From: Schizochytrium sp. TIO01
Taxonomy: Eukaryota; Sar; Bigyra; Thraustochytrida; Thraustochytriidae
Assembly: GCA_004764695.1 (NCBI GenBank)
Contig: CM015708.1
Location: forward strand, 1 to 64,000
Length of the DNA stretch: 64,000 nt
Direction: 5' to 3'
Shown: positions 57,601 to 64,000 of the stretch, in pieces
How positions within the stretch are numbered: the stretch's first letter is position 1
Layout: each line of letters starts with the position of its first letter
Position numbers and translations under genes: made by a program
The notes under the pieces: model-generated
Database searches by the model: none
Seen by the model: the letters and a program-made list of their open reading frames with translations, nothing else
What the model was told of the DNA's origin: nothing

Positions 57601-59550
57601 CTGAGCAGCAGCTGTCGATTGATGTGACTGAACAGCAGCTGTCGGTGAGTGCGAAGCTATCGAAGCTGTGGTGCTTGGCTCTGCGTCTGTGCTTGAAATG
57701 CTCGATCGTCGCCGCGGAGATGTTCTCGATCGTCGCTGCGAAGATGTTCTCGGTTGATGATCAGCAGCAGCTCTCGGTGAGTGCGAAGCTATCGAAGCTG
57801 TGGTGCTTGGCTCTGCGTCTGTGCTTGAAATGCTCGATCGTCGCTGCAAAGATGTTCTCAGTTGATGATCAGCAGCAGCTGTCGGTGAGTGCGAAGCTAT
57901 CGAAGCTGTGGTGCTTGGCTCTGCGTCTGTGCTTGAAATGCTCGATCGTCGCTGCGAAGATGTTCTCGATCGTCGCAGCGGAGATGTTCTCGATCGTCGC
58001 AGCGGAGATGTTCTCGATTGATCAGTAACAGCTATTGGTTGAACAGCAGCAGCTCTCGGTGAGTGCGAAGCTATCGAAGCTATGGTGCTTGGCTCTGCGT
58101 CTGTGCTTGAAATGCTCGATCGTCGCAGCGGAGATGTTCTCGGTTGGACAACAGCAGCTCTCGGTAAGCTAACAAGTCTCCACATCTGACTAGCTCTCGG
58201 TTGCTGATCGGCTGTGTCTGTGCTTGAAATGCTTGATTGTTGTGGCTGATCAGCAGTGTCTGTGCTTGAAATGCTTGATCGTCGCGTCTCTGTTTGACGA
58301 TTCAGATCAGTATTATCAAGCTGATCAGTTTCCATGCGGTCGCTTTGATCAGAAGCTCCGGTACTTGTCTCCGTATTTCTGTTCTGATGGCGACTTTCAG
58401 CAGCAATACATGCAAGACGACGCTGCGCACGATTACGAATTCTTGCGAGTGCTTGTTGATAGTCTTCAAGAGTCGTATAAGCTTTCTTGACTCGGTCCAT
58501 ATTCTCCGACGCTTCCTTTTTATACCGATCGTCTTTCAATGTAGTCGACGCCTGCGAAGCTTGAACATAGGCGCTCTCCACATTTTCCTGATATTCTGAA
58601 ACTGTTGTCAGCAGTTTCGTAATTTGACGAAGTACCTGATCCATAGTCTGTACAGAATCGCTCGACTTTGCTCTTTCATGTTCATTCGTAATATCACTCA
58701 CGACTTTCTCCGCATCGGCTGCAGCGGCAGCTATTTTGGCAATGGCCGCCTCTGCTTGAGTCTGTTTAGCTGTTAGACGCTTTTGTGCTTCAGCTGCTAG
58801 ACGATCTTGTTCTTCTTCAGCAGCTACTCGCTCTTCTTCGTCTCGAGCATTTTTTTCAGCTGTAAGACGATCTTGTTCTTCAATCAGAGTATTGTTTTCT
58901 TCAGTTGCTATAATCTCTTGTACTTTGTCAGCAGCTTCATCGTTTTCGTCTGAAGATGTCCAGGAAGCTTTCCGAATGTTTGCCCGATTGTCTGAAGAAG
59001 ACGAAGAAGAAGAAGAAGCCCGATTGTCTGAAGAAGACGAAGAAGAAGAAGAAGCCCGATTGTCTGAAGAAGACGAAGAAGAAGAAGAAGCCCGATTTTG
59101 AAAGTAAGAATGTATGCTATTCGTACGATTTTGACGAGGCTGAACAGCTTGTTCAGCTTCTGAAAGGCGATCGACCACACTGGACACAGATTCAGAATCT
59201 CTGGCCGAGATCATCGACATTTGAAATCGCTTCGGCATCGAAGCAGTCTGATTTGCATCAATAGCTTGTGAACCCGAGCTCGTCGCTACCTGGCTTCGAG
59301 TGGCCAGATTATCTTCGTTACGTATGGCCGGTCTTCGTTTCCTCTTGCCGTTCCTGAGCATTTCAGACGGTTCAAAGTTTTCGTCTTCAGAATTTGAACT
59401 ATCGCGATAGTTCGGGCGCTTGCGCTTGCGCTTGCTCTTGCGCCTCAGAACCTCGTGATCCTCGTGATCCTCGTGATCCTCGTGATCCTCGTGATCCTGA
59501 CTTACATCGTTCGTGATGAACGGCAGACCATCTAAACCAATATCAGCCAT
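54610..59550 (-). CDS. 1,646-residue protein with C-terminal RING-like zinc domain
   Basis: The start is taken at the ATG 59548-59550. The N-terminal ~780 residues are low-complexity: HEDHED repeats, basic nuclear-signal-like patches (RRKSKRKRKR), Ser and SSDNRASS repeats, an Ala/Glu/Gln coiled coil (about 210-300), and long SSTDAEPS and QSHQSTAA repeats. From about residue 800 the sequence is a globular helical region. Near the end, from Cys1537, CLVCQCE...HALHLKCW...CPCTPKCLNC has the Cys/His order of a RING finger. This suggests an E3 ubiquitin ligase with a disordered nuclear N-terminus. The substrate is unknown. Long + strand frames through its repeats are artefacts. It is the largest gene in the window. 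Confidence 0.8.
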   Translation of the reverse strand: MADIGLDGLPFITNDVSQDHEDHEDHEDHEDHEVLRRKSKRKRKRPNYRDSSNSEDENFEPSEMLRNGKRKRRPAIRNEDNLATRSQVATSSGSQAIDANQTASMPKRFQMSMISARDSESVSSVVDRLSEAEQAVQPRQNRTNSIHSYFQNRASSSSSSSSDNRASSSSSSSSDNRASSSSSSSSDNRANIRKASWTSSDENDEAADKVQEIIATEENNTLIEEQDRLTAEKNARDEEERVAAEEEQDRLAAEAQKRLTAKQTQAEAAIAKIAAAAADAEKVVSDITNEHERAKSSDSVQTMDQVLRQITKLLTTVSEYQENVESAYVQASQASTTLKDDRYKKEASENMDRVKKAYTTLEDYQQALARIRNRAQRRLACIAAESRHQNRNTETSTGASDQSDRMETDQLDNTDLNRQTETRRSSISSTDTADQPQQSSISSTDTADQQPRASQMWRLVSLPRAAVVQPRTSPLRRSSISSTDAEPSTIASIASHSPRAAAVQPIAVTDQSRTSPLRRSRTSPLRRSRTSSQRRSSISSTDAEPSTTASIASHSPTAAADHQLRTSLQRRSSISSTDAEPSTTASIASHSPRAAADHQPRTSSQRRSRTSPRRRSSISSTDAEPSTTASIASHSPTAAVQSHQSTAAAQSHQSTAAVQSRQSTAAGNHQPIAAVQSHQSTAAAQSHQSTAAVQSRQSTAAAQSHQSTAAVQSRQPTAAVQSHQSTAAAQSHQSTAAGNHQPIAAANHQPIAAVQSHQSRATNGSDTEDGPLLVFVKETAEICDEHCKYCVSLRVNLNEKRSLESSVEDFLKRNIENFGAVPNIKKEDLKQIRKFALLKQRLSEISACCSQLSRNNDISKDAVSEARRMMKFQVQGGRHFLVTTFVNGTDFEGPMMSLDLIQERCLALYQIIDKINGSVFDSTLLGFLEFLIGRLRAQSPDLRRINKVISMYIFKFGQVEMNEPQLATLTKKFMVICTEQSIVEKPSTSELSYELIRAVCEIYQEEAEMSCRKLAHLANLVMRHICESKVNLNKHNNLLFTVMNGDLINASLKLHIEHFSKKIKPIARKLIEMLTDAPAEYKLTNDSLVCIPMCESLIVSETRYADISVAYETLKNNQLSEDLRGESIKLRLSKLRNLFSVCYTILTTDTDDKKWYNPVINNHELCTKLTTLIEKSTDILVESAELISDQAIEEVFECFALKQRLKRKREQHSQLPALFDTRKYVDVRQSTRASLNSLENFIRLIWMHHVRRDIDEYDHKKNLDHTQEIAEFIWLNRSMILDKITELENDLLFVTAFNEICVKKHGLRRASDIESRLLNGYTRFSIKYTTDPDNRGDQIRIIFQSTDNKLYFSDIMDHSDAINLIIWLNDHTPELSLALADRQNYKMSRGLHNKIKDIFINQPFGEDNSSLNDGDKIAKIMHLDKALDLSAEIFSDSFQNISRLFEAVGLKNPASISFEEVDPISFYMALGSKMIKQSLLQFEDRATYVPETLQNCFSKVLLNIYKSRAMHTSIDGSNQSMYEVLRVLDTSSIDDNCLVCQCELANSGPLMRTCSVNRNHALHLKCWLDHTFPTKEHFRCPCTPKCLNCNQERPSEFKFVKKSPSNWTEYRLVHFDKSFKTVNSDLHDWQIYGVSISTDIEIIEVY

Positions 59551-59559
59551 GATAGTCAA

Positions 59560-59965
59560 TCAATCAAGCTCGAACCACAAGCTCAAACCACAAGCTCAAG
59601 CTCAAACCACAAGCTCAAGCTCAGTCAGATCGATCAGCCAACCACAAGCTCAAACCACAAGCTCAAGCTCAAACCACAAGCTCGAACCACAAGCTCAAAC
59701 CACAAGCTCAAGCTCGAACCACAAACCGCGCGCACGCAAGCTCAAGCTCGAACCACAAACCGCGCGCACGCAAGCTCAAGCCAGCCAGATCGATCAGCCA
59801 GATCGATCAGCCAGATCAGCCAACCGCACGCAACTCAACGTAACTCAACGCAAGCCGCACGCAACTCAACGCAAGCTCAACCGCACGCAAGCCGCACGCA
59901 AGCCGCACGCAAGCTCAAGCCACACGCAATTCAAACTACACGCAAGCTCAAGCCTCACGCAAAGA
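59560..59965. repeat. AAGCTCAAACCACAAGCTC-type and CGCACGCAA-type repeats
   Basis: Immediately upstream of the RING-protein start, short units of CAAGCTCAAACCACAAGCTC repeat and grade into GATCGATCAGCCA and then CGCACGCAAGCTCAA units. An open frame (59513-60073) runs through them, but it is low-complexity and overlaps the start of the real gene antisense, so I treat it as repeat DNA. Confidence 0.8.
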
Positions 59966-59989
59966 ACTCGTCGTCGCTCTCAATTTCGC

Positions 59990-60500
59990 TCTGCAGACTC
60001 GAGTCTGTCACGTAGATCGTACTTTCTTATACCTTATTTGACTATACATTATATAGTACTGCAGATAGATTAATAAGGTACCTCCTAAACTTCCTAATAA
60101 CTAATCTACCTTAAAGTTTGTAATAGTTATATAGGGTTTACTTATTATAATTAAGGTATAATTTACTGCAAGACTCGAGTCTGTCACATAGATCGGGTTT
60201 ATTTATAATCGCTAGTTATCAGCTAGTATATACTAGTCTATCATAGACTGCGTCGGCCTACGACGTCATCTTTTGGAAGTTAGTATGCGGACGCATAATA
60301 AGATGGTTAGTAATAATAATAATAATATGGTTAGTAATAATAAGATGCATAATAATATGCGCACGCTAATTATAATAAGATGCATAATAATATGCGCACG
60401 CTAATTATAATAAGATGCGCACGCTAATAATAATATGCGCACGCTAATTATAATAAGATGTCGATCGATAGTTTGTTTACTCTGCGCTTGCTGCGAGATC
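59990..60500. repeat. A/T-rich spacer with two palindromic motifs and AATAAGATGCGCACGCTAAT repeats
   Basis: Two copies of AGACTCGAGTCTGTCACRTAGATCG lie at 59995 and 60171. Between about 60290 and 60460, ATAATAAGATGC and GCGCACGCTAATTATAATAA recur several times. No gene is visible to 60629. Confidence 0.7.
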
Positions 60501-60629
60501 TGGTTTGTAGAAGGGATTAAAAATTAAAAAAAAAAAACATAAGAGATCGCATCGATTTGAGTATGCGCAGGGATGTGAGTTTGTGAAGCGCATCAGATCC
60601 CTAAATCGAATAGAATACAAGAAGCAACG

Positions 60630-61583
60630 ATGGTGTTTTTAGATCTGCCTTGTTTGTCTGACGCTGGGTTGAAAAAGGTTTCGTGTCTGCTTCCGGCTGG
60701 TCTGCAGAGCGTGCTGTCCAAGTTTGCTATAGTTTGGCCGCTGTTCTGTTCTGGCGCTGATGGTTTTGGCCGGCTTTGTAGTGACCTGCGTATCGAGCGG
60801 CCGATCGAGAGGCTTTGTTGTGCGGTGTATGTCAATCAGGTCGGTCAGGTCGCTGAGCTGACAGCGTCTTCGTCTCTCTTGGTTGATCCGTTGAATCTGC
60901 TGGTTGTTTATCTAGCGAGCAGTGTGGAATGCGTTGAACAATCGTTGATCTACTTGCTACGGCTTGGTCATCCTGTGGAGTCTATTTTGGAGCTCGAGTA
61001 TATGTTCAGGTGTCCTGATATAGTTGATTACTTGCTGCAGCAGACATTAATTGATATGAGTGGCAACGCGGGCAATAGTTTTGCTTTGCGCCAGGCGGCA
61101 TGGCATCGAGACTATCAATTGGTTCAGATTATTTTGCGATCTGAGCTTGCTGACACCAGCGAGTTTGGTTCGGATTTGCCGTCAGCGCAGACGATTGCGT
61201 TCGAGCTTAAGGATGGTACGCTGATCAGACTGTTCGTTTTGCACGAGAATCTGTTTGATGCACTTGGCAATGAGCACGTTGGAGATCCTGAGAAGGCTTT
61301 GGATGTCTCTGAGTTTATCGAGAATCAGAAGATCGCCTTCTTTGGTGAGACCTATCAGCTGAAGCGTGATCTACTTGCGTGGTATCGCGTGTTTCTCGCG
61401 AGCTCGTCGGACGTTGATCATGGCGATGCGTCAGGCTTTGCAGAACAAATTGTTCGTGGCTCTACCAATTTGATCCAGTTGCAGCTTTTGTTTCGGGACT
61501 CGTGCGACTCTCGCGCCGAGTTGGCACACAGGCTTGCTAGCTTTTTGTCTAACTGCAAGATACTTGAAGAACCTATATGTTAA
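60630..61583 (+). CDS. Helical repeat protein, weakly ankyrin-like
   Basis: The product has 317 residues. Pairs of helices of the form AxxxGxxxxVxxLL recur, for example VEQSLIYLLRLGHPVESI and FALRQAAWHRDYQLVQIIL, as in degenerate ankyrin repeats. No signal peptide or membrane segment is present. Codon use is T/G-rich. The start ATG is at 60630 (context ACGATGG). A protein-interaction role is inferred; the ankyrin assignment is weak. Confidence 0.6.
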   Translation: MVFLDLPCLSDAGLKKVSCLLPAGLQSVLSKFAIVWPLFCSGADGFGRLCSDLRIERPIERLCCAVYVNQVGQVAELTASSSLLVDPLNLLVVYLASSVECVEQSLIYLLRLGHPVESILELEYMFRCPDIVDYLLQQTLIDMSGNAGNSFALRQAAWHRDYQLVQIILRSELADTSEFGSDLPSAQTIAFELKDGTLIRLFVLHENLFDALGNEHVGDPEKALDVSEFIENQKIAFFGETYQLKRDLLAWYRVFLASSSDVDHGDASGFAEQIVRGSTNLIQLQLLFRDSCDSRAELAHRLASFLSNCKILEEPIC

Positions 61584-61742
61584 ATAAGAATTCATATAGC
61601 ATTGCTAGTTCAATAAAGTATATTATTGATTGGTTTATTCGATTTTTGATTTCATCTTGTTTTGTTTGGCTTGCTTTTAAAACTATTATACTTTAAATTT
61701 TGATTTTGATTTTGCTTTTTGAAGGCAGGCGTGAGTGACCTT

Positions 61743-62339
61743 ATGCCGCACCGCCTTGTTAGGCGTTGGACTTCTCATGCCAAGCCTGCGGTGCTATGTG
61801 CGTCATGTGGTGGTCACGTTCGACAGCACGATGTAGCTTGTCCGCCGGCTGCTCCTTTGAGACAGCGTCGCACGACCAAGAATACTCGATCGGCAGGCCG
61901 CACCCGGAGGTTCAATTCAAGCCCGGCGACTCTTCGTTCGATCGCGGAGAATCAGGCCGACCAGTCTGGATGCTCTGTTCAGCCGACCATCGCAGAGCCA
62001 GCAACGACTGGCCAGACTCTAGGCCAATGTACTCGCTGCGGCACACACTACTGCTATAATTGTGCGGTCAGGCATCTTTTTGCAGTCTGTGCGTGCCGAA
62101 ATCTGCTTCTGTTTCGTTGCAATGCTTGTCGAAGCACGCAGCTTGTGCCGGTGCAGGCTGTGCGCGACGAGCTGATTCAGTTGGTCATCCAATCGAATGA
62201 GCATTATCTGGTTGTTGATGGCTGTTCAAGCTGTTCGCGCGTGACATTAGTGTGTCCGTATAATATTGATTGTGCTTCTCATCAGCTAGATATCTTTGCG
62301 CGCGACTTGAGCTTGTATAGCAAGTTTGCAAGCTGCTAG
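61743..62339 (+). CDS. Cysteine-rich zinc-binding protein (cross-brace-like)
   Basis: The product has 198 residues from the ATG at 61743; a TTG-started frame begins at 61719. Cys19, Cys22 and Cys33 form a first small cluster. After a basic, disordered stretch there is a dense cluster: Cys96, Cys99, Cys104, Cys107, His111, Cys116, Cys118, Cys126 and Cys129. Its spacing could hold two zincs in a RING- or FYVE-like cross-brace. A further CxxC (161-164) with Cys171, Cys177 and His180 lies near the end. It is convergent with the deaminase-like gene, with only 8 bases between. The exact family is uncertain. Confidence 0.65.
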   Translation: MPHRLVRRWTSHAKPAVLCASCGGHVRQHDVACPPAAPLRQRRTTKNTRSAGRTRRFNSSPATLRSIAENQADQSGCSVQPTIAEPATTGQTLGQCTRCGTHYCYNCAVRHLFAVCACRNLLLFRCNACRSTQLVPVQAVRDELIQLVIQSNEHYLVVDGCSSCSRVTLVCPYNIDCASHQLDIFARDLSLYSKFASC

Positions 62340-62347
62340 TTAGTTAA

Positions 62348-62941
62348 TTAGTTATATGCGTCTGTCATCTCGCAGTCTGCTGACGGCTCTGGCCAGCTGC
62401 GTGTTCTGCATAGGCCGCCGCCGCACTGGTCAACCAGTTCTTTATTTTGGACAGACCTGATTTGCTTAAGTTCGATTCCTGCGATTTGAAGCACCGCAAC
62501 GCTCACGCGCGATTCCCAGTCGCGCATGCTTGCGAATACCACGCGGCTTATTCCTAGCCACAAACAAAGTCTTGCTCCTTCTTTGTTTGGCATGTGTGAT
62601 GTGTATAGTGTGGAGCCGCGCAGTTCGCTTGGTGTGCACTTGAATTGACTCAGTGCGACCAAGACTGCGTCTGCCTCGAAGAATGATTGGGCCCAGTTGC
62701 CGACTGCTAGGTCTTTTCTTGCTGGTTCTAGGTTTGAGTCTGTTGCTTGCGCCACGATTTGGCCTGACTTGCTCACGATCACTGCGCCTGACAGCTCTGT
62801 TGCGTTCGTATGCGTGCGCAGCTTTCTGGCCTCGCATGCCATCAGCAGATAGAACTCGTCTGTGCTGAGCGACTGTTTACTTTCTTTTTCTGTTCTCACT
62901 TTCATTCGCTGCCATGCTTGTTGTATTTGACTGCCACTATA

Positions 62942-62983
<42 letters not shown>

Positions 62984-62995
62984 ACTTTGATTCAT
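62348..62995 (-). CDS. Cytidine/dCMP deaminase-like protein lacking zinc ligands
   Basis: The product has 215 residues from the ATG at 62993-62995. A poly-Asn run follows the start. The core pattern fits the deaminase fold: GAVIVSKSGQIVAQATDSN, then SFFEADAVLVAL where active enzymes have HAE, then GSTLYTSHMPNKEG where they have PCxxC, then GISRVVFAS. Glu107 is kept, but the zinc ligands appear as Phe105, Asn137 and Gly140. The protein is therefore probably inactive as a zinc deaminase and may bind nucleotides or a partner. The fold call rests on motif order. The gene ends 8 bases from the zinc-protein gene on the opposite strand. Confidence 0.6.
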
Positions 62996-63089
62996 TTTTG
63001 TTTGATTAGTTTTTTTGGGATAGAAGCACACAATCAAAACAAAAACAAGCTCAAAGCGGTTGCTCTTGTAACTTTTGTACTCATATATA

Positions 63090-63280
63090 TACCTTACTAA
63101 AGTCTATATCGACTTGATTGAGGTAGATATAGACTTTGAGCTAAGTATATATAGTCTACCTTAGTAAAGTCTATATCGACTTGATCGAGGTAGATATAGA
63201 CTTCGAGCTAAGTATATATAGTCTACCTTAGTAAAGTCTATATCGACTTAATTGAAGTAGATATAGACTTTGAGCCCGGG
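63090..63280. repeat. Three 67-bp units, each a hairpin
   Basis: AGTCTATATC starts at 63101, 63168 and 63235, 67 bases apart. In each unit it pairs with GATATAGACT about 15 bases on, giving an 11-bp stem, followed by CTAAGTATATATAGTCTACC. A related sequence sits at 48271-48307, upstream of the third GLHD gene. The array lies between the deaminase-like gene and tRNA-Arg. The rest of 62996-63393 is A/T-rich with no gene. Confidence 0.85.
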
Positions 63281-63360
63281 GGGGTAGCAAGCATTTCTTT
63301 TTGTTCTTGCTGTTGTTGTTGAATGTTTCTTGTCTAGTAACAAAAGAAATAAAAATACAT

Positions 63361-63369
63361 AAAAAAAAA
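63361..63369 (-). terminator. Probable RNA polymerase III terminator of tRNA-Arg
   Basis: A run of nine A on the + strand gives a T9 run on the RNA-coding strand, about 25 bases past the 3' end of the tRNA, as expected for polymerase III termination. Confidence 0.6.
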
Positions 63370-63393
63370 TAAACGATCAATCGATTTAGATAC

Positions 63394-63466
63394 TATCTGC
63401 GGTGAGGATCGAACTCACAATCTCCTGATTAGAAGTCAGGCGCCTTATCCATTTGGCCACACAGAT
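63394..63466 (-). tRNA. tRNA-Arg(TCT)
   Basis: A complete cloverleaf folds on the minus strand. The acceptor pairs ATCTGTG with CGCAGAT (one G-T pair). There is a 3-bp D stem (GCC/GGC), an anticodon stem CCTGA/TCAGG around loop CTTCTAA with anticodon TCT, and a T arm GTGAG-TTCGATC-CTCAC. The unpaired discriminator is A (63394). The internal A box (TGGCCAAATGG) and B box (GTTCGATCC) are intact. No intron and no encoded CCA are seen. Confidence 0.95.
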
Positions 63467-63616
63467 AATGAGTCGATCGCCTTGGTTTTGTTGTTATATA
63501 TAATTTGTTTTGTTCGATTGCAACAGCTATTACATATTATAAAAAAAAAATATAAACAAAACAAACTGCAACCCAAACAATGCCATCAAATCCTTATTGT
63601 GTGAAGCGTGTGAAAG

Positions 63617-64000
63617 ATGGAACAATTTTGTAGAATTTGTCTTAGCCATCATACACTCACGGATTCAAGCTTCTACAAGTCTCCGTGCAAATGCGTTGGC
63701 TCAATAGAACTTGTCCACGAAGAGTGTCTTGATCGATGGAGATGCAGAAAGGATGATTTCTTTTGCTGTGAGATCTGTCGCGGGCGCTACCAAACAAAGC
63801 ATGACAGGTCTTGCTCAACCAGAACCGCCTCGCTTGCACAGCTGCTGCTTCAAACGCTGACGCGCATCATACTCTGCACCGTGATTGCCGCATGCTTTAC
63901 CTTTTTCGCCATGAAGCCTACTGACATCATGAAGCCAATGAGCTCGTTCTATACAATCATCCTGATCAGATCAAGCTTCTTGGTTCTTATCCTTTTTTCT
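63617..64000 (+). CDS. RING-CH (MARCH-type) membrane E3 ligase-like protein, 3' truncated by window
   Basis: 128 codons are present from the ATG at 63617 to the window edge with no stop. The N-terminus is a textbook RING-CH finger of C4HC3 order: Cys5, Cys8, Cys24, Cys26, His34, Cys37, Cys51 and Cys54, with Trp41 after the CLxxW-type motif. Two hydrophobic segments follow (about 77-97 and 110-128, the second reaching the edge). RING-CH membrane ligases ubiquitinate membrane proteins in eukaryotes, and homologues occur in several large DNA viruses. No statement about substrate is possible. The start has a short A-rich leader just after tRNA-Arg. Confidence 0.85.
   Translation, partial: MEQFCRICLSHHTLTDSSFYKSPCKCVGSIELVHEECLDRWRCRKDDFFCCEICRGRYQTKHDRSCSTRTASLAQLLLQTLTRIILCTVIAACFTFFAMKPTDIMKPMSSFYTIILIRSSFLVLILFS

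Noticed and set aside
57357-58028. 223-codon + strand frame with repeats such as TEQQLSIDV
   Set aside because: It is antisense to repeats coding QSHQSTAA in the large RING-protein gene, which has a coherent domain at its end.
59513-60073. 186-codon + strand frame across AAGCTCAAACCAC repeats
   Set aside because: It overlaps the start of the RING gene antisense and is composed of short tandem repeats without a plausible domain.

Overview
The window is eukaryotic in style but could be either nuclear DNA of a protist or the genome of a large eukaryotic DNA virus or episome. About 27 protein genes lie on both strands. All are single open frames with no sign of introns, and they are separated by short A/T-rich spacers. 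Many ATGs sit in A-rich contexts. Secretory signal peptides, single membrane anchors, PAN/Apple-type cysteine modules, an astacin protease with a Ser-Pro-Thr stalk, RCC1/EGF-type ectodomains, Crinkler-like nuclease/kinase and ATPase proteins and a WRKY19-like zinc finger together point to a stramenopile-type lineage, with labyrinthulomycetes a plausible guess. A heliorhodopsin-like protein, a LAGLIDADG/dUTPase-like fusion, a deaminase-like protein, a tRNA-Arg gene and a RING-CH protein are also the sort of cargo carried by giant-virus-like elements. No capsid, polymerase or packaging gene is visible, so I do not decide between the two.

Layout. 1-6.5 kb: the end of an unknown gene, a large membrane-anchored PAN protein, and two small minus-strand genes. 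6.6-13.8 kb: a giant inverted repeat. Eight ~420-bp tandem units on the left face six inverted units on the right, around mirrored polypurine/polypyrimidine tracts and a short unique centre. 13.9-21.1 kb: three Ulp1-like peptidase paralogues (the third apparently dead) interrupted by a heliorhodopsin-like gene. 21.1-29.8 kb: a small acidic protein, a secreted protein and a second membrane-anchored PAN protein, with tandem arrays. 29.8-36.6 kb: an unknown protein, a nuclease-kinase Crinkler-like protein, a polyQ zinc-finger protein and a LAGLIDADG/dUTPase-like protein. 36.6-43.6 kb: two related small membrane proteins, an astacin, and a 3.4-kb array of ~164-bp repeats. 43.6-48.6 kb: two unknown genes, an RCC1/EGF secreted protein, a third small membrane paralogue and a remnant of a duplicated astacin start. 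48.6-64 kb: a Crinkler-like ATPase, two unknown genes, a 1,646-residue RING protein, ankyrin-like and zinc-binding proteins, a deaminase-like protein, tRNA-Arg(TCT), and the start of a RING-CH membrane protein cut by the window edge.

Two themes recur. First, several recognisable enzyme folds lack the residues expected for catalysis: the third Ulp1-like protein, the heliorhodopsin, the LAGLIDADG and dUTPase domains, and the deaminase. Second, tandem arrays directly follow the stop codons of the secreted or membrane protein genes, and one of these arrays is built from copies of the preceding gene's own 3' end. All family calls were made by eye from sequence patterns, with no database search.
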